A stretch of DNA of 64,000 nucleotides from Arthrobacter sunyaminii. GTDB lineage: Bacteria > Actinomycetota > Actinomycetes > Actinomycetales > Micrococcaceae. The position numbers and the translations under genes were made by a program. The DNA is taken from assembly GCF_018866305.1 (NCBI RefSeq), contig NZ_CP076456.1:1798001-1862000 (forward strand). The letters run 5' to 3'. The first letter of the stretch is position 1, and each line of letters opens with the position of its first letter. Positions 22,541 to 31,210 of the stretch are shown here, in pieces. Under the pieces are notes generated by a model. It ran no database searches and was not told where the DNA came from. It worked only from the letters and a program-made list of their open reading frames with translations.

Positions 22541-23536
22541 ATGTCACTCAATTTTTCCCTGCGCAGACTGGCAGCATCGGTGCTGCTGGTTCCTGCGCTG
22601 GCCCTGGCAGGATGTTCCAGTTCCGGCGGGAGGACCCCCGAAGCGGACAGCGATAACGGAGGTGCCGTTGCCGGCACTGACCGCATCAAGATTGCCCTGA
22701 TTACCCACGCGGGTCCGGGAGACACCTTCTGGGACATCGTGCGCAAGGGTGCTGAAGAGGCTTCGGCGAAGGACAATGTTGAGCTTCTGTACAGCTCGGA
22801 TCCTGAAGGCGGCCGGCAGGCCCAGCTGATTGAGCAGGCCGTGGAGCAGGGCGTGGACGGCATTGCCGTCACCTTGGCGAAACCGGATGCCGTCGCCTCA
22901 GCGCTCCAGAAGGCGGAAGCCGCCGGCATTCCGGTGGTGAGCCTGAACTCAGGGGAGGACCGATCTGTTGAACTCGGCGCCTTCACCCACTTTGGTTCCA
23001 ATGAACAGCTCGCCGGAGAAGCGGTGGGGCAGCGGCTGGCGTCGGACGGGTACGCTCATCCGATCTGCGTGATCCATGAGCAGGGCAACGTGGGACACGA
23101 AGCCCGCTGCGCCGGTGTCAAGGCCAAGGTGCCGGGCACCGAAATCCTGTATGTCCAGGGAACCGACATGACCCAGGTCGAGTCCACCGTGACAGCCAAG
23201 CTGCAGGCAACAGCGGATGCCGACGTCGTCGTCGGGCTGGGCGCGCCGTATACGCTCACCATCCTGAAGTCCGTGGAGTCTTCCGGCAGCGAGGCCAAGG
23301 TAGCCTCCTTCGACCTCAACCCCGACCTCGCCAAGAGGATTGCCGACGGGGAAATCATTTTCACGGTGGACCAGCAGCCCTGGCTTCAGGGCTACGGAGC
23401 AGTTGACGCGCTCTGGCAGAACTCCCGCGGAGGCTTCGAGCTCGGAGGCGGCCAGCCGGTGCTCACCGGTCCCACCATCATCGATTCCTCGAACGCCGAA
23501 CAGGTTGCGGTCTTTGCCGCTGACGGCATCCGCTGA
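22541..23536 (+). CDS. Sugar ABC transporter substrate-binding lipoprotein (probable inositol)
   Basis: 331-residue periplasmic-binding protein of the ribose/xylose (Peripla_BP_4) type. The signal peptide ends in a lipobox (LALAGC, Cys25), so the protein is membrane-anchored by Lgt action. The mature domain begins IKIALITHAGPGDTFWDIV and carries the SDPEGGRQAQLIEQAV stretch typical of the group. ATG 22541 follows AAAGGAGA by six bases; the long open frame upstream is intergenic. It is first in an importer operon divergent from iolR. Inositol as the ligand is inferred from context and operator motifs. Confidence 0.87.
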   Translation: MSLNFSLRRLAASVLLVPALALAGCSSSGGRTPEADSDNGGAVAGTDRIKIALITHAGPGDTFWDIVRKGAEEASAKDNVELLYSSDPEGGRQAQLIEQAVEQGVDGIAVTLAKPDAVASALQKAEAAGIPVVSLNSGEDRSVELGAFTHFGSNEQLAGEAVGQRLASDGYAHPICVIHEQGNVGHEARCAGVKAKVPGTEILYVQGTDMTQVESTVTAKLQATADADVVVGLGAPYTLTILKSVESSGSEAKVASFDLNPDLAKRIADGEIIFTVDQQPWLQGYGAVDALWQNSRGGFELGGGQPVLTGPTIIDSSNAEQVAVFAADGIR

Positions 23537-23593
23537 TGCGCCGGTCCGGCCCGGGCACGATTGCGGCCCCGGACATGATGAAAGTGAAACCCC

Positions 23594-24643
23594 ATGACGG
23601 CTAATACCATCACCCCCGCCGGTCCGGCTGCCGACGAGCGGGTTGCCTCCAAGAGCAGGATGGCCAAACTGCTGGGACGCCCGGAAATCGGGGCGCTGGT
23701 GGGTGCCATCGCCTTGTTTGCCTTCTTCTCAGTGGTTGCACCGGTGTTCCTGCAGCCCGGCTCCATTGCCACCGTCCTGTACGGCGCCTCCACCATCGGC
23801 ATCATGGCCGTGGGTGTCTCGCTGCTGATGATCGGCGGGGAGTTTGACCTGTCCACCGGTGTTGCCGTTATCAGCTCGGCCCTGACGGCATCACTTTTCA
23901 GCTGGTACTTTTCGACGAACGTATGGGTGGGCGTTGCGCTGGCGCTGGTGGTGTCGCTGGCGGTTGGCTTCATCAACGGGTGGATTCTGGTCAAGACCAA
24001 GCTCCCGTCCTTCATCGTCACTCTCGCAACCTTCCTCATGCTCACCGGGCTTAACCTGGGCCTGACCCGGGCCATCGGCGGAAGCGTTTCTTCACCGTCC
24101 ATCTCGACCATGGACGGTTTCGATTCCGCCAAGGCCGTGTTCGCCTCGTCCGTCACGCTGGGCGGAGTGGAGGTCCGGATCACCGTCTTTATCTGGATTG
24201 CCCTGGTTGCCGTGGCTTCGTGGATCCTGCTGCGCACCCGAATGGGTAACTGGATATTTGCATCCGGCGGTGATGACTACGCCGCCCGCGCCGTCGGTGT
24301 TCCCGTGGTGAAGACCAAGATCGGCCTCTTTATGGGTGTTGGCTTCTGCGCTTGGATCCTGGGCATGCATAACCTGTTCGCGTTTTCGACCGTGCAGTCC
24401 GGTGAAGGCATCGGCAACGAATTCCTCTACATCATTGCGGCCGTGATTGGCGGTTGCCTGCTGACGGGCGGTTACGGCTCCGCCATTGGCGGCGCCATCG
24501 GGGCGTTTATCTTCGGCATGGCCAACAAGGGCATTGTGTACGCGGAATGGAATCCGGACTGGTTCAAGTTCTTCCTGGGCCTCATGCTGCTGCTGGCCAC
24601 CATGGTGAACATGGTGGTCAAGCGCCGGGCCGAACAAAGCTAG
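23594..24643 (+). CDS. Sugar ABC transporter permease (RbsC-like)
   Basis: 349-residue permease of the BPD_transp_2 / RbsC family with 9-10 hydrophobic helices. The family hallmark IGGEFDLSTG, here after helix 3, and the C-terminal VIGGCLLTGGYGS motif that contacts the ATPase are both present. The ribosome binding site is weak (GAAAGTGAAA). It lies 57 bases after the lipoprotein gene and 15 bases before the ATPase gene. It likely carries the same substrate as the lipoprotein, probably inositol. Confidence 0.88.
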   Translation: MTANTITPAGPAADERVASKSRMAKLLGRPEIGALVGAIALFAFFSVVAPVFLQPGSIATVLYGASTIGIMAVGVSLLMIGGEFDLSTGVAVISSALTASLFSWYFSTNVWVGVALALVVSLAVGFINGWILVKTKLPSFIVTLATFLMLTGLNLGLTRAIGGSVSSPSISTMDGFDSAKAVFASSVTLGGVEVRITVFIWIALVAVASWILLRTRMGNWIFASGGDDYAARAVGVPVVKTKIGLFMGVGFCAWILGMHNLFAFSTVQSGEGIGNEFLYIIAAVIGGCLLTGGYGSAIGGAIGAFIFGMANKGIVYAEWNPDWFKFFLGLMLLLATMVNMVVKRRAEQS

Positions 24644-24658
24644 AGACGGAGACAACAC

Positions 24659-25561
24659 ATGGACAGCAGGAAAAACCACGCCGACGGCGGTGCAGCCGCT
24701 GTGCCTGAGGCTGGGCTGCCGGCTCCGGAGCATCTGCTGCGGCTCGACAAGGTGGGCAAACACTACGGCAACATCATTGCGCTGCACGATGTCACCATGG
24801 ATGTGGATGCCGGCAAGGTCACCTGCGTGCTGGGCGACAACGGCGCCGGCAAATCGACGCTGATCAAAATCATTGCCGGACTGCACCCGCATGATGAAGG
24901 AACCTTCACGGCGCTCGGGGCGGAACGCCACTTCATGTCTCCGCGCTCCGCGCTGGACCTGGGCATTGCCGCCGTCTACCAGGACCTGGCTGTTGTTTCC
25001 CTGATGCCGATCTGGCGCAACTTCTTTCTCGGCTCTGAACTCACCACGGGCTCGGGGCCGTTCAAAAGGCTCGACGTTGCGCGGATGAAGGAGATCACCA
25101 GGAAAGAGCTGCAGGCCATGGGCATTGACCTGCGCGATGTGGAGCAGCCGGTGGGTCAGCTTTCCGGCGGCGAGCGCCAGTGCGTGGCCATTGCCCGTGC
25201 CGTGCACTTCGGTGCGAAGGTGCTGATCCTGGATGAACCGACGGCAGCCCTGGGCGTCAAGCAGTCCGGGGTGGTCCTGCGTTACATCCTGCAGGCCCGT
25301 GACCGCGGACTCGGCGTCATCTTCATTACCCACAATCCCCACCATGCCTACCCGGTGGGGGACCGCTTCCTGCTGCTCAAGCGCGGGCGTTCCATCGGCT
25401 ATTACAGCAAAGAGGACGTCACCTTGGACCAGCTGACCGCCCAGATGGCCGGCGGCGCCGAACTCGAAGAACTGGCCCAGGAACTTGAGGCCCTGGGCAG
25501 CCACCGCGAGGTAGTTGCCGAGGTTCAAGCCGAAGTGGGCAGAGGGCCGGCGCGCACCTAG
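24659..25561 (+). CDS. Sugar ABC transporter ATPase, single nucleotide-binding domain
   Basis: 300-residue ATPase with one complete cassette: Walker [10 protein letters not shown], signature LSGGERQ and Walker [12 protein letters not shown]. Sugar ABC importers of the RbsA class usually have two fused cassettes of about 500 residues; this one-domain form resembles FrcA-type ATPases and presumably works as a homodimer. The N-terminal 25 residues are a variable lead-in. It ends the importer operon; no terminator is obvious before the convergent exonuclease gene 27 bases further on. Confidence 0.87.
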   Translation: MDSRKNHADGGAAAVPEAGLPAPEHLLRLDKVGKHYGNIIALHDVTMDVDAGKVTCVLGDNGAGKSTLIKIIAGLHPHDEGTFTALGAERHFMSPRSALDLGIAAVYQDLAVVSLMPIWRNFFLGSELTTGSGPFKRLDVARMKEITRKELQAMGIDLRDVEQPVGQLSGGERQCVAIARAVHFGAKVLILDEPTAALGVKQSGVVLRYILQARDRGLGVIFITHNPHHAYPVGDRFLLLKRGRSIGYYSKEDVTLDQLTAQMAGGAELEELAQELEALGSHREVVAEVQAEVGRGPART

Positions 25562-25588
25562 CAACGGGCCTTCACGCCAGGGGTACCG

Positions 25589-26527
25589 TTACGCAAACCG
25601 GTTAAAGGCCTCCAGCAGCCGTTTCACGGATCCGCCGAGGTTCCATTCCGTGCCGAGGCGCTCCAGCTCGGCGCGTTCGTTGCCGGTAATCGGCGCCAGC
25701 TCCGCGCCCGCCTCGTCCAGCCTGGGCAGGTCCAGGTCACGGGCCACCCGAACGACGTCGGGCGCAACCTCCAGATACTCTGACGCCTTGGCGAGCTTGG
25801 ACCGCACCGGCGCCGAGAGTCCGCTGTCCGGGTCTGATGCCGCAGCCAGCAGGGCGTCCAGCGTGCCGTACTCGCCCAGCAGGGATGCCGCTGTTTTTTC
25901 CCCGATCCCGGCGACGCCGGGCAGCCCGTCCGAGGCGTCTCCGCGCAGGGTGGCGTAGTCCGCATACTGCTGCGGCAGCACCCGGTATTTCGCCACGATC
26001 GAGGCTTCCGTCAGCACCTCGAGGTTTTTCATCCCCCTTGCCGTGTAGATCACGCGAACCCCGCGCCCGTCGTCAATGACCTGAAAGAGGTCCCGGTCCC
26101 CGGTGACGGCGTCCACGGGCAGATCGGCGCCGCTCGCGTAGGTGCCGATCACGTCGTCGGCCTCATATCCGGGAGCGCCGACGACGGCGACGCCGGCCAG
26201 CTCCAGCGTGCGCCGGATCATGGGAATCTGCGCCTCGAGCGGATCCGGCACGGTTTCGACGTCGGGGGCATCGTCAACGGTCTCGGCCACCCGGTGCGCC
26301 TTGTAGGTCGGCAGCAGGTCCACGCGCCACTGCGGACGCCAGTCATCATCCCAGCAGGCAATCAAATGCGTCGCCCCGTAGTCGGCGGTGAGGCGGGTGA
26401 TCATATCCAGGAGGCCGCGGACGGCGTTGACCGGTGTCCCGTCACTTCGCCGGATGGTGTCCGGCACTCCGTAGAAGGCACGAAAGTACAAGGATGCGGT
26501 GTCAAGCAGCATCAGGCGCTGGTTCAT
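25589..26527 (-). CDS. 5'-3' exonuclease (FEN / PolI N-terminal-like)
   Basis: 312-residue stand-alone nuclease related to the 5'-3' exonuclease domain of DNA polymerase I. Metal-binding acidic residues are seen in LMLLDTASLYFRAFYG, ACWDDDWRP, GYEADDVIGTYA and VTGDRDLFQV. A helix-hairpin-helix DNA-binding segment follows (DGLPGVAGIGEKTAASLL). It probably removes 5' flaps or RNA primers alongside PolA; actinobacteria often carry such an extra copy. A leaderless-type -10 stands six bases before the ATG. It is divergent from the Nudix gene. Confidence 0.92.
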   Translation of the reverse strand: MNQRLMLLDTASLYFRAFYGVPDTIRRSDGTPVNAVRGLLDMITRLTADYGATHLIACWDDDWRPQWRVDLLPTYKAHRVAETVDDAPDVETVPDPLEAQIPMIRRTLELAGVAVVGAPGYEADDVIGTYASGADLPVDAVTGDRDLFQVIDDGRGVRVIYTARGMKNLEVLTEASIVAKYRVLPQQYADYATLRGDASDGLPGVAGIGEKTAASLLGEYGTLDALLAAASDPDSGLSAPVRSKLAKASEYLEVAPDVVRVARDLDLPRLDEAGAELAPITGNERAELERLGTEWNLGGSVKRLLEAFNRFA

Positions 26528-26533
26528 ACGCCG

Positions 26534-26539
26534 ATCCTT
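26534..26539 (-). promoter_or_regulatory. -10 element of leaderless exonuclease promoter
   Basis: On the reverse strand AAGGAT is followed by six bases and then the ATG at 26527. No ribosome binding site is present. Confidence 0.45.
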
Positions 26540-26585
26540 GCACGGACCGTCTTCGGGACGGTAGGACTGCCCCGGGAGGAAGCCC

Positions 26586-26591
26586 TAGGAT
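26586..26591 (+). promoter_or_regulatory. -10 element of leaderless Nudix promoter
   Basis: TAGGAT, six bases, then ATG at 26598; no ribosome binding site is present. Confidence 0.6.
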
Positions 26592-26597
26592 GAGCCC

Positions 26598-27086
26598 ATG
26601 ATCCACAGTGCAGGCATTCTGCTGTACCGCCGTGCCCCGGCGTCCGACGGCGTCACCGGTCGGCTGGAAGTGTGGCTTGGCCATATGGGCGGCCCGTACT
26701 GGGCGCGCAAGGATGCGCATGCCTGGTCCATTCCGAAGGGCGAGTATCTTCCCGGTGAGGAGCCGCTTGCTGCGGGGCTGCGCGAATTCGGCGAGGAAAT
26801 GGGCGTGCCGGCACCGGCTGCAGACTACGCATCCCTGGGCAGCTTCCGGCAGTCCGCCAAGAAGACCATTACGGTTTTCGTTGCTGAAGCGGATTTTTCC
26901 CCGGGGCGGATTCTCAGCAACACGTTTGAGCTGGAGTGGCCGCCAGGCTCGGGCACTGTTCGGGAGTACCCGGAAATCGACGTCGCCGGCTGGTTCGATG
27001 AGGCCGCGGCACGCACCAAAATCGTCAAAGGACAGGTGCAGGTTCTGGACGCACTGAAAGTGCGCCTGGAGGGGCTGCACGGATGA
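26598..27086 (+). CDS. Nudix hydrolase
   Basis: 162-residue Nudix pyrophosphohydrolase. The Nudix box is complete: G, five residues, E, seven residues, then REFGEEMGV (within KGEYLPGEEPLAAGL and the following residues). The protein begins SAGILLYRR and has the WSIPKGE lead-in of the class annotated as NTP pyrophosphohydrolase or diadenosine polyphosphate hydrolase. The true substrate cannot be read from sequence. Divergent from the exonuclease, with separate leaderless promoters packed into 70 bases. Confidence 0.92.
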   Translation: MIHSAGILLYRRAPASDGVTGRLEVWLGHMGGPYWARKDAHAWSIPKGEYLPGEEPLAAGLREFGEEMGVPAPAADYASLGSFRQSAKKTITVFVAEADFSPGRILSNTFELEWPPGSGTVREYPEIDVAGWFDEAAARTKIVKGQVQVLDALKVRLEGLHG

Positions 27087-27215
27087 TCCGACCCCGGAAG
27101 GTCCACTGCGGCGCCTGACCGTATCGCCGTCCCGGTGCCGCGGATACTCTCGAAGAAGCAGGGCTGAACCACAACTTCAGCCTGAGCATCAGTCCGCCTT
27201 CCGGAGGTGCGTTCC

Positions 27216-28631
27216 ATGCCAGCTCATACAGTTACCAATGAATCGCAGAATCCTCCTGAATCCCGTTCACGCGGCATCGGGTTCTATGCCTCCCCCCGCA
27301 CATGGCTGCTCCCGCTGCTGGTGCTCCTGATTCTGGGCGGAGCCGGCACGGCCCTGTACATTGGCGGGCTCGGCAGTCCGGGAGATCATCTGAAGCACTT
27401 CCCCATTGCGGTGGTGAACCAGGACCAGGGAACCGATACGCCGGACGGCGGCCGCGAGGACCTGGGCTGGAACATTACGGACCAAATGAAGCAGGGATTT
27501 GGCAGCTCGGACAAAATCGAGCTGCGGGAGCTGTCCTGGAACGAGGCCCAGGATCAGATGCGCAAGGGACAGATCCACGGGACAGTGGTGATTCCCGAGT
27601 CGTTTTCAGCGGATGCCACTGCACTGGTTTCCGGTTCGCTCAGCGCCGAAGAGGTGTCCCGGCCCACGGTCACCGTCTACACCAATCCCCAGGCCGGGCC
27701 GCTGGCCAGCAGCCTGGCCACTGAGGCCATAGATCCCGCCTTGGAACAGGCCAACCGCGCGCTGGGGGAGCAGCTCACAAAATCCGCGGAGGAAGCCCAG
27801 GCGCAGGCGCAGGCCGAACTGGAGCGCGAGCTGGAGCAGCTGGGCACGGCGCTGCCCTCCGAGCTGGAGCAGCAGGTGTCCCCGAAGATCGGCGGCACCT
27901 CAGCCGATCTGCTGGCGGACCCGATTGCCGTCAACACCAGCGTCTACTCTCCGCCGCCGGAGGGTGCTGCCCTGGGGATGGGGGCGTTCTTCTACTCCGT
28001 GCTGTTGATGGTGGTGGGAGTCAGCGGTTCCGTGGCCCTGCATTTCCTGCTTGACGCCCGGCTGGGGGTGGCGCCGATCGAGCTGGGTCCGCGTTTCACC
28101 CTTGGACCCCAGCGGCGCCCTGCCCGCTGGGTCACCTTCCTCGTGAAGTGGGGCATCGTGGTCATAGGGGCGCTCCCCACCGCGGGACTGATGATGTGGG
28201 TGGCCTCCGCCGTCGGAATGCCGATACCGCACGGCGGCTTGTTCTTCCTGACCACGTGGCTTTCCATCGTGACGGTGTCCGCGGTGACCTTCGCGCTGAT
28301 CGCCGTGTTCGGCAGCGCAGGCATGGTCCTGTCCCTGCTTTACGTGGTGTTTATGGGCCTGCCCTCGGCGACCGGCGTGGTGCCGCTGGAAGCGCTGCCC
28401 GGATTCTTCCGGTTCATTGCGCGCGGGGAGCCGCTCTACCAAATGACCATGGCCAACCGCGCCGTCCTCTACTTCGACGCCGATGCCAGTGCCGGGGTGC
28501 AAAGCGGAATCATCGGCATGCTCATCATCATTCTCATCGCCCTTGTGGTGGCACTGGTGTTCTCGGTGATCTATGACAAGGTGCTGGGCCGGCGGGGCGC
28601 ACGGATGGTCGCAGCGGCGTCGCCCTCCTGA
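27216..28631 (+). CDS. YhgE/SNG1-like (DUF3533-type) membrane protein
   Basis: 471-residue membrane protein with one N-terminal helix (about residues 30-50), an extracytoplasmic domain of about 200 residues, and five to six C-terminal helices. The domain begins with FPIAVVNQDQGT, the hallmark after the first helix in YhgE/Pip and SNG1-like proteins, and includes a heptad-rich Gln/Glu/Ala stretch (AQAQAQAELERELEQ). The C-terminal membrane part is ABC-2-permease-like. Start ATG 27216 follows GGAGG by 8 bases. Family members are linked to export or phage and toxin sensitivity, but the function is undefined. It is homologous to the two-part protein encoded at 31211. Confidence 0.82.
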   Translation: MPAHTVTNESQNPPESRSRGIGFYASPRTWLLPLLVLLILGGAGTALYIGGLGSPGDHLKHFPIAVVNQDQGTDTPDGGREDLGWNITDQMKQGFGSSDKIELRELSWNEAQDQMRKGQIHGTVVIPESFSADATALVSGSLSAEEVSRPTVTVYTNPQAGPLASSLATEAIDPALEQANRALGEQLTKSAEEAQAQAQAELERELEQLGTALPSELEQQVSPKIGGTSADLLADPIAVNTSVYSPPPEGAALGMGAFFYSVLLMVVGVSGSVALHFLLDARLGVAPIELGPRFTLGPQRRPARWVTFLVKWGIVVIGALPTAGLMMWVASAVGMPIPHGGLFFLTTWLSIVTVSAVTFALIAVFGSAGMVLSLLYVVFMGLPSATGVVPLEALPGFFRFIARGEPLYQMTMANRAVLYFDADASAGVQSGIIGMLIIILIALVVALVFSVIYDKVLGRRGARMVAAASPS

Positions 28632-28671
28632 GCAGGCCGCGCGGGCGGCGATAAACAGGACCGGACAGGGC

Positions 28672-29271
28672 TCACCTCTGGTCCCGGCCGCTTCCCGCAG
28701 GGCGGGCGCGCAGATGTGCGCGCTCGCCCTGCGGTCCGAACAGGGCGAGGAACTCGACGCTGTCACCGGTGGCATTGTCCATCCAATGCGGCACACGGGT
28801 GTTGAATTCGGCGGCTTCCCCGGAGCTCAGGACCAGTTCCTTCTCACCCAGCACCAGTCTCAGCTTTCCGCTGAGCACATAGAGCCACTCATAGCCCTCA
28901 TGCGTCTTGAGCTGCGGCTGGGACGGGGCGGCCTTGCCCGGAAGGATGTATTTGTAGGCCCTGATCCCTCCGGCCTGCTCCGTCAACGGAATGATGGTTG
29001 CCCCGTGCCGGCGGAAGGGCCGCATATGCACCCGCGGGTCCCCGGTGGCCGGAGCATCGACAAGTTCGTCAATGGTGACTCCGTAGATCCGGGCCAGGGG
29101 CATCAGCAGTTCGAGGGTGGCCCGCCGCTGTCCGGATTCCAGTCGGGACAAGGTGCTGACCGAGATTCCGGTGCCTGCTGATACTCCGGCCAGCGTGAAG
29201 CGTCTGTCGGTCCGCAGCGAGCGGAGCCTGGCGCCGACACCCTCGAGGGCAGTTTCCAAAGAGTCGTCCAT
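28672..29271 (-). CDS. XRE-family regulator with C-terminal cupin
   Basis: 199-residue two-domain regulator. An N-terminal helix-turn-helix of XRE type (RFTLAGVSAGTGISVSTLSR) is followed by a cupin domain (GYEWLYVLSGKLRLVLG and FNTRVPHWMDN) that probably binds a small ligand. ATG 29271 is preferred to ATG 29280 because CAAAAT lies seven bases upstream as a leaderless-type -10. It is divergent from the flavoprotein gene at 29388, which it may regulate. Confidence 0.87.
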   Translation of the reverse strand: MDDSLETALEGVGARLRSLRTDRRFTLAGVSAGTGISVSTLSRLESGQRRATLELLMPLARIYGVTIDELVDAPATGDPRVHMRPFRRHGATIIPLTEQAGGIRAYKYILPGKAAPSQPQLKTHEGYEWLYVLSGKLRLVLGEKELVLSSGEAAEFNTRVPHWMDNATGDSVEFLALFGPQGERAHLRARPAGSGRDQR

Positions 29272-29375
29272 GTGCCTCATTTTGCCACGGCGGCAATATT
29301 GTTTGCCGTTCCGCTGCTGCCCGCCGGAGACTTGAAGGACAAGGTCGCCGGCACGGTCGGCGCAGGGATGAAGGG

Positions 29376-29381
29376 CAGATT
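29376..29381 (+). promoter_or_regulatory. -10 element of leaderless flavoprotein promoter
   Basis: CAGATT, six bases, then ATG at 29388; no ribosome binding site is present. Confidence 0.45.
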
Positions 29382-29387
29382 CCGGTT

Positions 29388-30386
29388 ATGGATACAGCGG
29401 TGGACAGGAACGCGGAAAGCGGCGGCCGGTTCGACGTCGTCGTGATTGGCGGTGCCGCAGCCGGACTGAGCGGGGCGCTGGCCCTGGCGCTGGCCCGGAG
29501 GTCCGTGCTGGTGGTGGACGCGGGGGAGCCGCGCAATGCGCCGGCGGCCCACATTCACAATTATCTTGGCCGGGAGGGTGCGGCGCCGGCGGATCTTTAC
29601 AGCGCGGGCCGCGATGAGGTGCGCAGCTACGGCGGAACCGTGAGAACGGGTCGGATAACCTCGGTGACCCGGGGCGCCGACGGAGGATTCCTGGCGCAGC
29701 TGGCTGACGGAGAGCGGGTCCACGCCCGCCGGGTGCTGGCCGCTTCCGGGGTGGCAGACATCCTGCCGGATCTGCCTGGAATCGAGGAACGCTGGGGCAC
29801 GGCAGTGCTGCATTGCCCGTACTGCCACGGCTGGGAGGTCCGGGACAAAGCAATCGGTATTCTGGCCACTGATATCGCAGCGGCAATGCACCAGGCGCTG
29901 TTATGGCGTCAATGGAGCGCGGACGTGGTGCTGTTTCTCCACACGGCCGGAACCCCGGACGCTGCGCAGGCAGAGCAGCTCGCGGCACGGGGGATCCGGA
30001 CGGTTACCGGTGAAGTCACTGCCGTGGAGGGAGCCGCCGGTGCCGGTATCCGGCTGGCCGCCGGGGAGCTGGTGAACCGGGATGCCCTGGTGGTGTTTAG
30101 CCGTCTGCAGGCCCGGGCCGGGTATCTCGCGGAGCTGGGGATTGTCCCGGCCAATCAGTACATGGGTGAGGTGGTCTTCGGGACGGCGGTTCCGGTGGAT
30201 TTCACCGGCGCCACCCCGGTGCCCGGTGTATACGCAGCGGGCAACCTTGCCGCACCATCAGCGCAGGTGATGGCGGCGGCCGCCGCCGGCCTGATGGCCG
30301 GTGCCGCGATCAACGGGGACCTGGCGGCAGAGGAAACGGCGCTCGCCGTCGAGGCGGCACGCGCGCGTCCCGGATCTGCGGCGTGA
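29388..30386 (+). CDS. Thioredoxin-reductase-like FAD oxidoreductase
   Basis: 332-residue pyridine nucleotide-disulfide oxidoreductase. The FAD-binding Rossmann motif (VVIGGAAAGLSGALALA) is near the N-terminus, a CPYC redox motif (HCPYCHGWE) is mid-protein, and the closing FAD motif (VPGVYAAGNLA) is near the C-terminus. The central NADPH domain is degenerate (GILATDIAAAMH instead of a GxGxxA motif), which is usual for this thioredoxin-reductase-like subgroup. The substrate is unknown; it is unlikely to be the main TrxB. Next to a divergent XRE-cupin regulator. Confidence 0.87.
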   Translation: MDTAVDRNAESGGRFDVVVIGGAAAGLSGALALALARRSVLVVDAGEPRNAPAAHIHNYLGREGAAPADLYSAGRDEVRSYGGTVRTGRITSVTRGADGGFLAQLADGERVHARRVLAASGVADILPDLPGIEERWGTAVLHCPYCHGWEVRDKAIGILATDIAAAMHQALLWRQWSADVVLFLHTAGTPDAAQAEQLAARGIRTVTGEVTAVEGAAGAGIRLAAGELVNRDALVVFSRLQARAGYLAELGIVPANQYMGEVVFGTAVPVDFTGATPVPGVYAAGNLAAPSAQVMAAAAAGLMAGAAINGDLAAEETALAVEAARARPGSAA

Positions 30387-30387
30387 T

Positions 30388-31050
30388 TCAGGGCAGATAA
30401 ACCGCGGAGGGCTGGGTGAGGAAATCACCCGGATGGGTTACCGGTGCGGAGAGCATGCCAGCCGAGGCATCAATGAGGAAGTAGCCCACTCCGGTCCAGT
30501 TGGCCTTTTCCGCCCCGTCCTGGATGCGTGCCTCGTACTCGGCGGACACTCCCAGCACCATGTTGCCCAGGATCCAGGAGCGCCCGTACCGCGTGGTCGG
30601 AGCCAGCTCTCCGGTAGCCGCCTCCAGGCGCCCAATCAGGTCCTCGGTCAAGGGGTTGGCAAGGACAGATCCTGCGAGTACCTCCTGCATGGACGGTACC
30701 GCCCGCAGCTGGTAGACGAAGCGTGCCCGCCAGCTCGGCACCGGCAGCGACCCCAGGTGCTCGACCCACGGCAGGATCAGGCAGGCCAGCAGCTCCGGAA
30801 GAGCAGGGTTTGGATTGAGCCCGGCCGCCAATTCAGCCCGGCGGCGGCTCGTGTCCGCGGTGTGCCGGGTGACCAGGGCACGGATGAGCTCCTCCCGGCC
30901 ACCGAAGTGGTAGGCGACGGCGGAATGGTTGGCGGTGCCGGCATGTTCGGCGATCCGCCGGTTGGAGACGGCGTCTATGCCGAAGCGGGCGAAAAGTTCC
31001 TCGGCCGCGTCCAACAGTGCTTCGCGCGCCTTGTCACCGTGCTGCCCCAT
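30388..31050 (-). CDS. TetR-family transcriptional regulator
   Basis: 220-residue TetR repressor with helix-turn-helix DAAEELFARFGIDAVSNRRIAEHAGTANHSAVAYHFGGRE, here given as overlapping short landmarks: LFARFG, RRIAEHAG and YHFGGREEL. ATG 31050 is chosen because the family N-terminus begins there and AGAGGGA lies upstream; the frame stays open for 30 more codons through the operator. It is divergent from the fused YhgE-like membrane gene, and the intergenic region contains a perfect palindrome, so autoregulation and control of that gene are likely. Confidence 0.88.
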   Translation of the reverse strand: MGQHGDKAREALLDAAEELFARFGIDAVSNRRIAEHAGTANHSAVAYHFGGREELIRALVTRHTADTSRRRAELAAGLNPNPALPELLACLILPWVEHLGSLPVPSWRARFVYQLRAVPSMQEVLAGSVLANPLTEDLIGRLEAATGELAPTTRYGRSWILGNMVLGVSAEYEARIQDGAEKANWTGVGYFLIDASAGMLSAPVTHPGDFLTQPSAVYLP

Positions 31051-31102
31051 GGCCGATCCCTCTTTCAACGCCGTTCCGCCGATATTCCCTCGATTATCAA
31101 TT

Positions 31103-31120
31103 TTACGCCACTTGGCGTAA
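31103..31120. promoter_or_regulatory. TetR operator palindrome
   Basis: TTACGCC-ACTT-GGCGTAA: perfect 7-bp arms around 4 bases, midway between the divergent TetR and membrane protein genes. This is the size and placement expected for a TetR-family operator. Confidence 0.75.
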
Positions 31121-31210
31121 TTTTGACGAGTTGGTTCCACTAACCCGTCCGGCCGCCTCCGGCCCGGCGCACCCGCCCCGACTTCGTTGATCTATTACAG
31201 GAGCACGTTC

